This document shows, one piece after another, positions 56,005-64,000 of a DNA stretch of 64,000 nt. A program made the translations under genes and the position numbers. A model generated the notes under the pieces. That model was not told the origin of the DNA. It ran no database searches and was given only the letters and a program-made list of their open reading frames with translations. Every line of letters begins with the position of its first letter. The first letter of the stretch is position 1. The stretch is from Photobacterium halotolerans DSM 18316. GTDB lineage: Bacteria > Pseudomonadota > Gammaproteobacteria > Enterobacterales > Vibrionaceae. The stretch covers positions 48,685-112,684 of the forward strand of contig NZ_KE384325.1 in NCBI RefSeq assembly GCF_000425165.1. The letters are read 5' to 3'.

Positions 56005-57873
56005 GTGACAGTTAACAAGGACAGCGACAACAGGCTGGAAGCGATGTTACAAGATATTCGCGGACTGATGGGACAAACCCATGCTGAACTGCTGAATGAA
56101 AACGCGAACAAAGACAGCAGAGTCATTCCCACTCAGCGGGATTTACTGGCGGGGATAGTAGCAAAGCATTATGCCCGCCAATTCCTGCTGCCTCAGGATA
56201 TTGCCGATGCGCATGACAGTGGCGATCTGCACTTTCATGATCTGGATTATGCGCCATTCTTTCCGATGTTTAATTGCATGCTGATCGATCTGGAGACCAT
56301 GCTGACCCAAGGGTTCAAGATGGGCAATGCCGATATTGCCACGCCTCGCTCTATCTCAACGGCGACAGCGGTGACAGCCCAGATCATCGCCCAGGTTGCC
56401 AGCCATATTTATGGCGGCACAACGGTGAACCGCATTGATGAAGTATTGGCACCCTATGTCACCAGAAGTTATCAAAAACACTTGGACGTTGCCCGGGAAT
56501 GGGAGATCCCCGACGCCCGAGCATACGCCAGGCAGAGGACGGAGAAAGAATGTTTTGATGCCTTTCAGTCACTGGAATATGAAGTGAATACCTTGCATAC
56601 CGCCAATGGGCAGACGCCTTTTGTCACTTTTGGTTTGGGTCTTGGCACGTCCTGGGAGTCGCGTCTTATTCAGGAGTCCATACTGAAAAACCGCATAGCT
56701 GGTCTGGGAAAAAACAGAAAAACCGCCGTGTTCCCCAAACTGGTGTTTGCCATTAAAGACGGCATCAATCATAAACCGGAAGACGGCAATTATGATATCA
56801 AGCAACTTGCGCTGGCGTGTGCGTCAAAACGCATGTATCCCGATATCCTCAATGTCGGGCAGGTAGAAGCGGTGACGGGCTCGTTCAAAACGCCCATGGG
56901 GTGCCGCAGTTTTCTGGATCGTTTTGAAACCGATGGCAGGCTGGTGCATGAAGGACGGTGTAATCTGGGCGTCGTCAGCCTGAATTTGCCGCGTATCGCG
57001 CTGGAAGCCGGCGGTCAGGAAGAGGTCTTCTACCAGTTACTGTCAGTGCGGTTACAGCTCGCCAGAGAAGCACTGGCGTACCGAATATCATCGTTAAACG
57101 GCGTGAAAGCCAAAGTGGCGCCTATTTTGTACATGGAAGGTGCCTGCGGCGTACGGCTTGGCCCTGAAGACGAAGTCAGCGATTTGTTCCGGCATGGCCG
57201 GGCATCAATTTCCCTGGGCTATATTGGCTTACATGAAACAATCAATGCACTGTATGGCAGTGATGTGCATATTTTTGATTGCCAGCACCGGCAGGAAAAA
57301 GCGCTGGCCATCGTTCGTTTTCTGCGACAAGCCGTGGACAGCTGGAAGCAGGAAACCGGTTACGGATTCAGTCTGTATGCCACGCCCAGCGAAAACCTGT
57401 GCAGCCGTTTTTGTGCGCTGGACAGAAAACAGTTCGGTGAAATCAAAGGGGTAACGGATAAAGGTTACTACACCAACAGTTTCCATCTGGATGTCGAAAA
57501 GAAAGTGAATCCTTACGACAAAATTGATTTTGAAATGGCTTATCCCGCGATATCCAGCGGGGGATTTATCTGCTACGGCGAATACCCGAATCTGCAGCAT
57601 AACCTGGAAGCGCTTGAAAATGTGTGGGATTACAGCTATTCCCGGGTGCCTTACTACGGGACAAATACCCCTATTGATGAATGCTACGACTGTGGCTTTT
57701 CAGGGGAGTTTTGCTGCACCAGCAAAGGATTTACCTGTCCTGTATGCGGCAACGGAGAGCCTGCCAGAGTCTCTGTTATTCGTCGGGTCTGTGGTTATCT
57801 TGGCAGCCCGGACGCACGGCCTTTTAATGCCGGCAAGCAGGAAGAAGTTCGTCGTCGTGTCAAACATATGTAA
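56005..57873 (+). CDS. nrdD: Anaerobic ribonucleoside-triphosphate reductase, lacking the ATP-cone
   Basis: Class III reductase that makes dNTPs from NTPs with a glycyl radical and formate. About 622 residues. NENANKDSRVIPTQRDLLAG, FHDLDYAPFFPMFNC, GSFKTPMGCRSFL and NLGVVSLNLPRIALE match E. coli NrdD. The C-terminal zinc site has four Cys (DECYDCGF, CPVCGN), and the radical Gly is in RRVCGYLGSPDARPFNAG. The protein starts at what is residue about 95 of E. coli NrdD: the N-terminal ATP-cone that binds ATP/dATP is missing, and the DNA upstream cannot encode it. Start codon is one of several GTGs; 56005 has GGGG 6 nt upstream, 55987 is the alternative. Confidence 0.92.
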   Translation: MTVNKDSDNRLEAMLQDIRGLMGQTHAELLNENANKDSRVIPTQRDLLAGIVAKHYARQFLLPQDIADAHDSGDLHFHDLDYAPFFPMFNCMLIDLETMLTQGFKMGNADIATPRSISTATAVTAQIIAQVASHIYGGTTVNRIDEVLAPYVTRSYQKHLDVAREWEIPDARAYARQRTEKECFDAFQSLEYEVNTLHTANGQTPFVTFGLGLGTSWESRLIQESILKNRIAGLGKNRKTAVFPKLVFAIKDGINHKPEDGNYDIKQLALACASKRMYPDILNVGQVEAVTGSFKTPMGCRSFLDRFETDGRLVHEGRCNLGVVSLNLPRIALEAGGQEEVFYQLLSVRLQLAREALAYRISSLNGVKAKVAPILYMEGACGVRLGPEDEVSDLFRHGRASISLGYIGLHETINALYGSDVHIFDCQHRQEKALAIVRFLRQAVDSWKQETGYGFSLYATPSENLCSRFCALDRKQFGEIKGVTDKGYYTNSFHLDVEKKVNPYDKIDFEMAYPAISSGGFICYGEYPNLQHNLEALENVWDYSYSRVPYYGTNTPIDECYDCGFSGEFCCTSKGFTCPVCGNGEPARVSVIRRVCGYLGSPDARPFNAGKQEEVRRRVKHM

Positions 57874-57888
57874 CGATCGGGAGCGAGA

Positions 57889-58398
57889 GTGAATTTTCAT
57901 CAGTATTATAACTGCGATGTCGTTAATGGTCCGGGCACACGCTGCACTCTGTTTGTCTCAGGCTGTGAGCATCAGTGCCGCGGTTGTTATAACAAATCGA
58001 CCTGGCCGGTTAGCAGCGGCCGGTATTTTGACCAGACAATGGAAGATACCATCATTGCTGATCTGCTGGACACGCGGATTGTGCGCCGGGGATTATCGCT
58101 GTCCGGTGGCGATCCGCTTCATCCGGCTAATCTGTGCAGCATCAGCCAGTTAGTGAAACGGGTCAGACAGGAATGCCCGGATAAAGATATCTGGCTGTGG
58201 ACCGGGTATCAGATGGAGCACCTGACTGCGGAGCAAAAACGGCTGGTATCCTGTATTGATGTGATGATTGATGGTCCGTTTGTCCAGGCGTTACATCATG
58301 CTTCACTAATATGGCGGGGCAGCAGTAACCAGCGGGTATTGCGCAAAGCCGGGCCGTCTGGTGTATGGGTAGAAATGAACAATTATCAACAACGTTGA
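57889..58398 (+). CDS. nrdG: Anaerobic ribonucleotide reductase activating protein
   Basis: Radical-SAM activase that generates the glycyl radical on NrdD. 169 residues with the cluster-binding Cys26, Cys30 and Cys33 in SGCEHQCRGCYN and the GGDP motif (SLSGGDPLHPAN) that contacts S-adenosylmethionine. GTG start with GGGAGCGA upstream, 15 bp after nrdD; co-transcribed. Confidence 0.95.
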   Translation: MNFHQYYNCDVVNGPGTRCTLFVSGCEHQCRGCYNKSTWPVSSGRYFDQTMEDTIIADLLDTRIVRRGLSLSGGDPLHPANLCSISQLVKRVRQECPDKDIWLWTGYQMEHLTAEQKRLVSCIDVMIDGPFVQALHHASLIWRGSSNQRVLRKAGPSGVWVEMNNYQQR

Positions 58399-58509
58399 TA
58401 TTAACCCATTCAATTTTCATGGCTTTTATTGATAATTGCTAAAGTTATCCACTGTTTCTGTGTATAACTGTGGGAAAACACAGTGCATGAATAACAACGA
58501 AGTGGATAA
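58383..58509. promoter_or_regulatory. Cluster of DnaA-box-like nonamers
   Basis: Four sites in 127 bp: TTATCAACA (58383-58391, plus), TTATCCACT (58445-58453, plus), TTATACACA (58459-58467, minus; exact match to TTWTNCACA) and TTATCCACT (58501-58509, minus). The first overlaps a perfect TATCAAC-AAC-GTTGATA palindrome across the nrdG stop codon. This density is unusual outside origins and DnaA-titrating or DnaA-regulated regions. Confidence 0.5.
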
Positions 58510-58605
58510 ATGCCTGATTAAAACACCGGCCGGTGCTGGGCTTGGCAGGGAAATTTCGATACACTTCGCCACCCGATTCAAACCAAGAACGACTCGAGTC
58601 CTGCT

Positions 58606-58869
58606 ATGTCACGAACAATTATTTACACCTATAAAGATCAGGAAAAGCACGTCAGTTTTTCCTACAGCCAGTTTCGCTCCATTCATGAGGCAGTTGCCGC
58701 AGCAGAAGGGATTGATTTAACAGGATATCTGAAAATGGAACAGCAGGTTGAAGCAGTGTCCAGTGGCGAGAAGGCAGTAAGAGATTTTCGTGACAGCCAC
58801 TTTCGTAAGCTGGGATTCGGCAAAATAACGCTGGCACCGAAACAGCATCGCGGGATTGGTGAAAAATAA
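58606..58869 (+). CDS. DUF2960 family protein
   Basis: 87 residues with a pattern I associate with DUF2960: MSRTIIYTYKDQEKHVSFSY, a SIHEAVAAAEGIDLTGYLKM helix, and VRDFRDSHFRKLGFGKI. Small cytosolic protein restricted to Vibrionaceae and relatives; function unknown. It lies just after the DnaA-box-like cluster and converges with a ceramidase-like gene. Confidence 0.72.
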   Translation: MSRTIIYTYKDQEKHVSFSYSQFRSIHEAVAAAEGIDLTGYLKMEQQVEAVSSGEKAVRDFRDSHFRKLGFGKITLAPKQHRGIGEK

Positions 58870-58870
58870 T

Positions 58871-59668
58871 TTATCTTTTTGCTGTACGCAATTGCAGTAA
58901 ACGATAAATCCACCAACCTGCCAGAGCGGCCAACAGATGCTTGATGCTGTGGCCGCTGATCCACTCTCCAGTCAGCAGATAGATAGTGGTGTCTTGCTGC
59001 TCGGCAACTTTGGCGAGCCCGTATGTCACCAGTGCTGCCAGATAGTATCTGCCACCCGGGCGTCTTTCCTGATACAGCATCAGAATCAGTGGCAAATGCA
59101 CAATGGGCAGCAACTGAATCAGAATATACGCACTTAAATCTGCTGTGCTTCCCTGAGAGGTCGTCATCAGATACCAGTACACAACAGCAAGCAGTCCGTA
59201 GACATTCAATGGAAACAGTAATCGCTGTCCTAGCCTCGGTGAGATGTACTCGCTTAAGACAATGCAATACAAATTGACAAAAGCCAGACTGATCGGGATG
59301 CGATCCAGCATTAATCCAAACGGGGCCGGTGAAAGGTGATAAAACGCTGAGCCAAGGCTGGTGGCTAACAGGGCCTGAAAAAACAAAAAATACGCGCTGG
59401 ATATTTCAGGCTCAATGACCTGATCGGCCTGTCGCGACGAAACTTGACTGAGTAGCCTGATACCCAGCAACCCGACCACGGCAAAGGGCAGGTTGGACAT
59501 AACGTTGGTGAAGTTGTCGATACCGAATCGTTGTTGGTTATCAGCATAATCGTAAAAACTGGCTGGCTGGGTTATCGGTGCCCAGTACAGGGTAACAACA
59601 GTGAGCAACAGTGCTGACCCAATCAACAGCCCCGCTTTTAGTTGCTCCGATCCAGGCATGACAGTCAA
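58871..59668 (-). CDS. Ceramidase-like (CREST superfamily) membrane protein
   Basis: 265 residues with about seven membrane segments. The CREST metal-site pattern is visible: NVMSNLPFAVVGLLG, SAFYHLSPAPFGLMLDRIP (Ser, His and Asp) and a C-terminal SGHSIKHLLAALAGWW with two His. Related to alkaline ceramidases; bacterial members are poorly known and may hydrolyse other amide lipids. It lies 6 bp beyond the methyltransferase stop on the same strand, so the two are probably one transcript. Confidence 0.82.
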   Translation of the reverse strand: MTVMPGSEQLKAGLLIGSALLLTVVTLYWAPITQPASFYDYADNQQRFGIDNFTNVMSNLPFAVVGLLGIRLLSQVSSRQADQVIEPEISSAYFLFFQALLATSLGSAFYHLSPAPFGLMLDRIPISLAFVNLYCIVLSEYISPRLGQRLLFPLNVYGLLAVVYWYLMTTSQGSTADLSAYILIQLLPIVHLPLILMLYQERRPGGRYYLAALVTYGLAKVAEQQDTTIYLLTGEWISGHSIKHLLAALAGWWIYRLLQLRTAKR

Positions 59669-59674
59669 TGGCTG

Positions 59675-60271
59675 CTACTTTTTCATCGCAATAAAAGTAT
59701 GAATGTGCCATTGGCGTTTTTCGCCCGTCAGTTGCGATGAAACTTCATGACGTTGTTGCCAGGACACCACGTAGAATTGACTGAACAACCGCTCCAGTTC
59801 TGGCTTGCTGTGTGTCATTATTTTGTCTGAAAAGTCGGACTCATCACCATTCATGCCCAGGAAGTGGCCGCAGAAGATCCCTCCCGGATTGAGGCACTGC
59901 ACGATTTTCTGCCAGACACCGTAGAAATCTGCGCGCGGGCAGAAGAACAAAGATGCACTGGCATTCACCAGATGGGCTTTAGGAAAGCGGTAATCGCTGA
60001 AGGAGCAGTGCTGCAGATCCAGCAGCGGGTTGGATGCCGCCAGAGGGTGGGTGGATAACTGCCGCAGACTTTCCAGGTTACTGTCAAAGGCATACACACG
60101 ATAACGCTGCTCTAACAGATAGAAGGTATCTCTGCCATGGCCGCACCCGCAGTCAATCGCTACTTTCCCTCTGAGTCGCTCACCCAGTAACTGATGTGCT
60201 TCAACCAAGTGCGTACGGGGCGCTTGCAGAGCGGATGGAAACAGATAGGTTTGCCAGTCTATGGTGGCCAT
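59675..60271 (-). CDS. SAM-dependent methyltransferase, class I
   Basis: 198 residues from the ATG at 60271 (GAGG upstream; a GTG at 60292 is in frame). Motif I VAIDCGCGHGRDTFYL, motif II acidic VYAFDSN, then ASASLFFCPRADF and a post-motif GGIFCGHFLGMNGDESD. Resembles TehB-like or thiopurine-type small-molecule methyltransferases. Substrate unknown. Upstream of and probably co-transcribed with the ceramidase-like gene. Confidence 0.85.
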   Translation of the reverse strand: MATIDWQTYLFPSALQAPRTHLVEAHQLLGERLRGKVAIDCGCGHGRDTFYLLEQRYRVYAFDSNLESLRQLSTHPLAASNPLLDLQHCSFSDYRFPKAHLVNASASLFFCPRADFYGVWQKIVQCLNPGGIFCGHFLGMNGDESDFSDKIMTHSKPELERLFSQFYVVSWQQRHEVSSQLTGEKRQWHIHTFIAMKK

Positions 60272-60541
60272 GTATACCTCGATAATGCTCACTTCGTGGT
60301 CATTTCAAGTATAAGCTGCGCGTGCTGAAGCCAACGTTCAATTGTTAGACACAGCGATAATCTTTGTGCATCCTCTTCGTGCAGATTCTCAGACCAGTCA
60401 TCCATGGCCCCGGCAGGCGGGCAGAGGCAAAAGCAGTTTCGCTGTACCAGGAATTTGATCTTACAATGTGCATAAACTTTGCTACTATTTGCGCCATCAA
60501 GCCCGCGAACCAGCGAGCCCCCAATCAAGAGAGAAATCATC

Positions 60542-60895
60542 ATGACGAAATTAACTGCAGACGTACAGGCGAATGCTGAATTGTTCTTCACTGAGTCTAA
60601 AGAGACGCATGTGGTGTACGGCCTGTGCAATGAAGAAGGGGATTGGCTGTCTGTTGACTCAAGCGAGTTTGAAGAGTCGGAAGTTATGCCGTTCTGGTCC
60701 ACTGAAGCGGATGCCAAATTCCATTGTGTGGAAGAGTGGGCTGAATTTCAGCCATCTCAGCTGCCATTAGACGTGTTTGTACAAGACTGGATGATCACGC
60801 TTTCTGAAGAAGGGGTACTGGTTGGCCTGAACTGGAACCAGGAACTGGAAGGTGCTGAAATGGAACCTCAGGAAGTAGCTAAACAGTATTTGTAA
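60542..60895 (+). CDS. DUF2750 family protein
   Basis: 117 residues: ANAELFFTESKETHVVYGLC, VMPFWSTEADAKFHCVEEWAEFQ, and DVFVQDWMITLSEEGVLVGLNW, the full DUF2750 pattern. Acidic and cytosolic, function unknown. Start at 60542 preceded by AAGAGAG; in-frame upstream ATG unlikely. It is closer to the family core than the member at 47621. Confidence 0.88.
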   Translation: MTKLTADVQANAELFFTESKETHVVYGLCNEEGDWLSVDSSEFEESEVMPFWSTEADAKFHCVEEWAEFQPSQLPLDVFVQDWMITLSEEGVLVGLNWNQELEGAEMEPQEVAKQYL

Positions 60896-60916
60896 TACCT
60901 TTCGAAAAGACAGTGA

Positions 60917-60941
60917 AAACCGCCGGCTGGCGGTTTTTTTG
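60917..60941 (+). terminator. Terminator after DUF2750 gene
   Basis: AAACCGCC-GGCT-GGCGGTTT followed by a T-run. Confidence 0.92.
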
Positions 60942-60969
60942 GCGCTATTTTTTATAAAAGCAGGCGATT

Positions 60970-61368
60970 ATGGATTCCAAACGTTATCAGGCCGGGCAGG
61001 CCAGGCTCAATGAACTGGACCCGGGAGCAGAGCAGCATTTGAAAGACACCTTTCAGGCAATTTGTCCTGAGCTGGCCGATTTTATTATCAGCTTTCCGTT
61101 CGGTGAAGTGCTTTCCAGAGAGGGGCTGGATTTTAAGACCCGGGAGCTGGCGACCATTTCGGCGTTAACGGCGATGGGCAACTGTCAGCCGCAACTGGCC
61201 AGCCATATTAAAGGTGCACTCCATATTGGCTGTCAGCCTCAGCAGATTGTTGAAGTGATACTGCAAATGGCCGTCTATGCCGGTTTTCCGGCAGCGATCA
61301 ACGGCATGACAGTGGCAAAAACCGTGTTTCAGGAGTCGGGAATCATACCCACTGAGCTGAGCGGCTGA
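60970..61368 (+). CDS. Carboxymuconolactone decarboxylase family protein
   Basis: 132 residues with the PcaC-like layout: FGEVLSREGLDFKTRELATISALTAMG, then NCQPQLASHIKGALHIG and VYAGFPAAINGM. As in 4-carboxymuconolactone decarboxylase the redox CxxC is absent. No protocatechuate genes are near, so the substrate is open. Single gene with its own start 29 bp after a terminator. Confidence 0.85.
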   Translation: MDSKRYQAGQARLNELDPGAEQHLKDTFQAICPELADFIISFPFGEVLSREGLDFKTRELATISALTAMGNCQPQLASHIKGALHIGCQPQQIVEVILQMAVYAGFPAAINGMTVAKTVFQESGIIPTELSG

Positions 61369-61537
61369 ACAGCAGCGGTTTGTCAGCCAGTTTGAATTTG
61401 CTCATTGTAAGATTATGTTTTTAAAGATAATGAAACCGAAGCGTCATTAAGATTACGCCCAGTTGTAACACTCTGCGCTCAGTATGTGTGCCCGTTCACA
61501 CATAAAAACTGATAACAAACTTAACTGGGGAAGTCTG

Positions 61538-63598
61538 ATGAGCAAGGCAACATTCGATCCAACATGTTACAACAAGAGTGGCAATGAAACGTTTCAGCAG
61601 GTGCTGGATAAGCACCTTTCCCGCCGTACCGCACTGAAAAGCACATTAGGTCTGGGTGCGCTGACCGCATTGAGCACCTTTGGTCTGGCCGGGTGTGGCA
61701 GTGACAGTGACTCAGGCCAATCTAACGGTGGCTCGGGGACAAACCCTGAAGCGCCAAACCGCAGTACAGCCGTGCTGAATTTCGATTCCATTCCCGGCTC
61801 TTTACTGGACGCCGTGGCTGTGCCCGCCGGTTATTCCGCTCAGGTGCTGGTGCCCTGGGGGACTCCTTTGAATAATAAAGCCAGCGCCTGGGATAGTACG
61901 GGCAATAACTCGGCAGAGGATCAGGCGAACGCGATGGGGATGCATCATGACGGTATGCACTTTTTCCCGCTTAACGACGCCGCCGATGACGGTTTACTGT
62001 GTATTAACCATGAGTACATCGATTCGAATGCGTTACATCCCAGCGGTCCGACAACGGATTCAGTGACAGGTTTGCGCACCAGTGCTGAGGAAATCCGCAA
62101 AGAGATCAACGCACACGGCGTCAGCGTAGTGCGTGTAAAACTTAACGGTAATCAGTGGGCTATCGTCGATAACGATCCGCTTAACCGACGTTTTACGGCG
62201 GCTACTGTGATGGATATGGCAGGCCCGCTGGCGTACACCTCTTATCTTGAAACCCGTTTCTCTCCCGATGGCAGCCAGACCCGCGGCACTCTGAACAACT
62301 GTGGTAACGGCTACACTCCCTGGGGCACTTATCTGACCTGTGAAGAGAACTGGCCGGGTTATTTTGTTAATAAAGGCACCAAGACAGAAGAGCAAAACCG
62401 TATCGGCGTATCAGGCACAGCCACGCGTTATGGCTGGGATGATCTGGCCGGTGATGCAGACGAACGCCTTGATGAATTTACGCGTTTTGATGTTACCCCA
62501 ACCGCGGCAAGTGCTGCCGCCGATTACCGCAACGAAGCCAATGGCTTTGGTTACATTGTTGAAATTGATCCCTACAGCCAGAATGCCCGTGCGGTAAAAC
62601 GTACCGCTCTGGGCCGTTTCCGCCATGAAGGCTGTGCCTTCGGCAAGCTGGAGGAAGGTAAACCGATTGTTTTTTACTCGGGTCATGACTCTAAATTCGA
62701 ATACATCTACAAATTTGTCTCTGACGCGGTCTGGGACCCGGCAGATGCCACTCCGTCAAACCACCGCGCTGTGGGCGATAAGTATATGGATCATGGCACC
62801 TTGTACGTGGCGAAGTTTTCAGAAGACGGCGCAGGTAGCTGGTTACCACTGACCATGAACAGCCCGACCACAGGCGGTGGTGTGCTGGGCGATACCTTTG
62901 ATTCATTGGCTGCTATTTTGCTTAATACCGCCGGGGCGGCCGATCTTGTGGGTGCAACGCCTATGGATCGACCGGAATGGGCATCGATTGATCCCTTCAC
63001 CGGTACTGTGTACATGACACTGACCAACAATTCGAGCCGCACAGAAGCCAATGTTGCTAACCCGCGTCTGAATAACTACTTTGGACATATTATCCGTTGG
63101 GACGAAGGCAGCGACGTGACCTCGTTCAGCTGGGATATTTTCCTGTTTGGTTCACCCGCCAGTGCGGACGCCGGCACTAATCTGTCTGGCCTGACCGATC
63201 TCAACATGTTTGCCAGCCCGGATGGCCTGGCATTTGATGAGCGCGGTATCTTGTGGGTGCAGACGGATAATGGGGCGGCCGATGTCACCAGTTATACCAA
63301 TGATCAGATGCTGGCGATTGTCCCTTCTGCCATGGTGGACGATCAGGGTCAGCAGCAAGCGGTCACCGGCGCAAATCAAAGCCAGCTGAAACGTTTTTTT
63401 GTCGGCCCTAACGGTTGTGAAGTGACGGGTTTTGCGATCAGCCCTGATTATAAGTCTGTCTTTATTAATATTCAGCATCCGGAAAACTGGCCGTATTCTG
63501 ATAACGCGACGACAGAAACTCCGTCAGGTCAAACAGTCCGCCCTCGAGCCGCGACTGTGGTGATTCGCCGCAATGACGGTGGACAGATTGGTGTTTGA
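61538..63598 (+). CDS. phoX: PhoX family alkaline phosphatase (DUF839), Tat-exported
   Basis: 686 residues from the ATG at 61538, which has GGGGAAG upstream. The N-terminus carries a Tat signal (SRRTALKSTLGLGALTAL, Arg29-Arg30) ending in a lipobox-like GLAGC (Cys53), so it may be a Tat-exported lipoprotein. The body has the PhoX/DUF839 segments LLCINHEYID, YTPWGTYLTCEENWPGYF, RHEGCAFG and GHDSKFEYIYKF, and a C-terminal TNIQHPENWP-like segment (INIQHPENWP). PhoX enzymes use Ca and Fe to release phosphate from esters under phosphate starvation. No convincing Pho box was seen upstream. Confidence 0.88.
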   Translation: MSKATFDPTCYNKSGNETFQQVLDKHLSRRTALKSTLGLGALTALSTFGLAGCGSDSDSGQSNGGSGTNPEAPNRSTAVLNFDSIPGSLLDAVAVPAGYSAQVLVPWGTPLNNKASAWDSTGNNSAEDQANAMGMHHDGMHFFPLNDAADDGLLCINHEYIDSNALHPSGPTTDSVTGLRTSAEEIRKEINAHGVSVVRVKLNGNQWAIVDNDPLNRRFTAATVMDMAGPLAYTSYLETRFSPDGSQTRGTLNNCGNGYTPWGTYLTCEENWPGYFVNKGTKTEEQNRIGVSGTATRYGWDDLAGDADERLDEFTRFDVTPTAASAAADYRNEANGFGYIVEIDPYSQNARAVKRTALGRFRHEGCAFGKLEEGKPIVFYSGHDSKFEYIYKFVSDAVWDPADATPSNHRAVGDKYMDHGTLYVAKFSEDGAGSWLPLTMNSPTTGGGVLGDTFDSLAAILLNTAGAADLVGATPMDRPEWASIDPFTGTVYMTLTNNSSRTEANVANPRLNNYFGHIIRWDEGSDVTSFSWDIFLFGSPASADAGTNLSGLTDLNMFASPDGLAFDERGILWVQTDNGAADVTSYTNDQMLAIVPSAMVDDQGQQQAVTGANQSQLKRFFVGPNGCEVTGFAISPDYKSVFINIQHPENWPYSDNATTETPSGQTVRPRAATVVIRRNDGGQIGV

Positions 63599-63625
63599 TT
63601 AAGATAGTCCCTCTTACATTTTGAG

Positions 63626-63657
63626 AAACCCGCAGCCAGACTGCGGGTTTTATTTTT
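63626..63657 (+). terminator. phoX terminator
   Basis: AAACCCGCAG-CCAGA-CTGCGGGTTT followed by a T-rich tract, 27 bp after the stop. Confidence 0.92.
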
Positions 63658-63733
63658 CTCGTTAAAATCCAGTCTTCGATACCTTTCCCGGCCCGACATA
63701 CCATTATCTTTCACCTTGACGCATAATAGTTTT

Positions 63734-63832
63734 ATGATTTTTAACGAATGTTCCGATCAACCGCCCAGATTGATTGAGCTACTGGGGTTGATTGCGGTGC
63801 CTGGGTTTAGCGTCAGGATTGATAGCGAATGA
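63734..63832 (+). CDS. Possible 32-residue upstream frame coupled to hydrolase
   Basis: A short frame (MIFNECSDQPPRLIELLG and onward) whose stop overlaps the next start by four bases (ATGA). It has no evident ribosome-binding site. If translated it would couple translation of the hydrolase; equally it may be chance. Confidence 0.25.
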   Translation: MIFNECSDQPPRLIELLGLIAVPGFSVRIDSE

Positions 63833-64000
63833 GATATGCAGGTGTAAAGGTTGTTCTGCTGGTTGTTTTGTGTGCGGTATCTGTCGCTGTTAAGGCCGCG
63901 CCATCACAGTCACCAGGATGTGTGATTCTGTTGCATGGCCTTGCCAGAACAGCAAATGCGATGGATACCATGGCAACGGCGCTGGAGCAGGCAGGGTATC
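63829..64000 (+). CDS. Secreted alpha/beta hydrolase or lipase, partial
   Basis: The first 57 codons of a gene cut by the window end. Signal peptide (VKVVLLVVLCAVSVAVKAA) then CVILLHGLARTANAMDTMA, which is the first strand and oxyanion HG motif of alpha/beta hydrolases, followed by LEQAGY. Likely a periplasmic or secreted esterase or triacylglycerol lipase-like protein; the catalytic residues lie outside the window. Confidence 0.72.
   Translation, partial: MRYAGVKVVLLVVLCAVSVAVKAAPSQSPGCVILLHGLARTANAMDTMATALEQAGY

Noticed and set aside
60289..60405. Possible 38-residue minus-strand frame ending at the methyltransferase start
   Set aside because: No ribosome-binding site and no recognizable pattern. 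The overlap with the alternative GTG start is suggestive but not enough.
61369..61537. Pho box upstream of phoX
   Set aside because: The best stretch (near 61441-61457) matches only part of the consensus, so I did not call it.

Overview
The window reads as the chromosome of a marine gammaproteobacterium of the Vibrionaceae, with Photobacterium as my best guess. The evidence is family content and gene order: rbsK-rbsR, the Phe/Tyr degradation block, tldD-pmbA, mrcB, astB, nrdD-nrdG, and several small families common in Vibrionaceae (DUF2750, DUF2960, DUF3010, DUF3820, HopJ). I see no rRNA, tRNA, CRISPR array, prophage or insertion sequence. Species assignment is inference.

Layout. 0-2.1 kb: end of a ribose operon (rbsK, rbsR). 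2.2-8.9 kb: an Lrp-type regulator divergent from an eight-gene operon that looks like a small-molecule biosynthesis and export unit. It holds a Dabb-fold protein, a DUF2000 protein, a PaaK-like adenylating enzyme, a BCAT-type aminotransferase, a BacA-like (non-aromatizing) prephenate decarboxylase, an AhpD-like protein, an ornithine cyclodeaminase/mu-crystallin family reductase and a LysE exporter. I infer that it makes and exports a prephenate-derived non-protein amino acid. 9-13 kb: pmbA, tldD and a G3E GTPase on the minus strand. 13.2-17 kb: accessory genes (DUF4239 membrane protein, secreted protein, NTF2-like, SDR, GNAT) with an imperfect direct repeat around the SDR gene. 17.1-23.1 kb: MFS exporter and HTH regulator, LysR regulator and glutathione-dependent formaldehyde detoxification (frmA, fghA), and a NYN-domain protein.

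23.2-29.8 kb: aromatic amino acid catabolism. phhA and phhB convert Phe to Tyr; hmgA, fahA and maiA take homogentisate to fumarate plus acetoacetate; aacS activates acetoacetate. A TyrR-like box precedes phhA. The dioxygenase that makes homogentisate (Hpd) is not in the window. 30-48 kb: mostly housekeeping genes (metC, a lipoprotein, tag, a CDF transporter, a tautomerase, an SMR pump, astB, a phosphohexomutase, mrcB, Nudix, YceI, FAH family and several small conserved families).

48.2-54.6 kb: the second notable system, a Fap/curli-like extracellular fibre locus. A beta-barrel outer-membrane protein is divergent from two paralogous secreted proteins and a small third one, all sharing a C-terminal Q-N-x-G-N-N module. 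A periplasmic C39-type cysteine peptidase follows, then another secreted protein. Two of the secreted proteins carry a double-glycine leader-like motif that could be the peptidase site. A VpsR-like AAA+ regulator without the GAFTGA loop ends the block. 54.8-64 kb: a secreted EEP nuclease-family protein; nrdD-nrdG, with NrdD lacking the N-terminal ATP-cone and preceded by FNR-like and NrdR-like boxes; a run of DnaA-box-like sites; a ceramidase-like membrane protein; a methyltransferase; a DUF2750 protein; a CMD protein; a PhoX phosphatase; and the start of a secreted alpha/beta hydrolase cut by the window edge.
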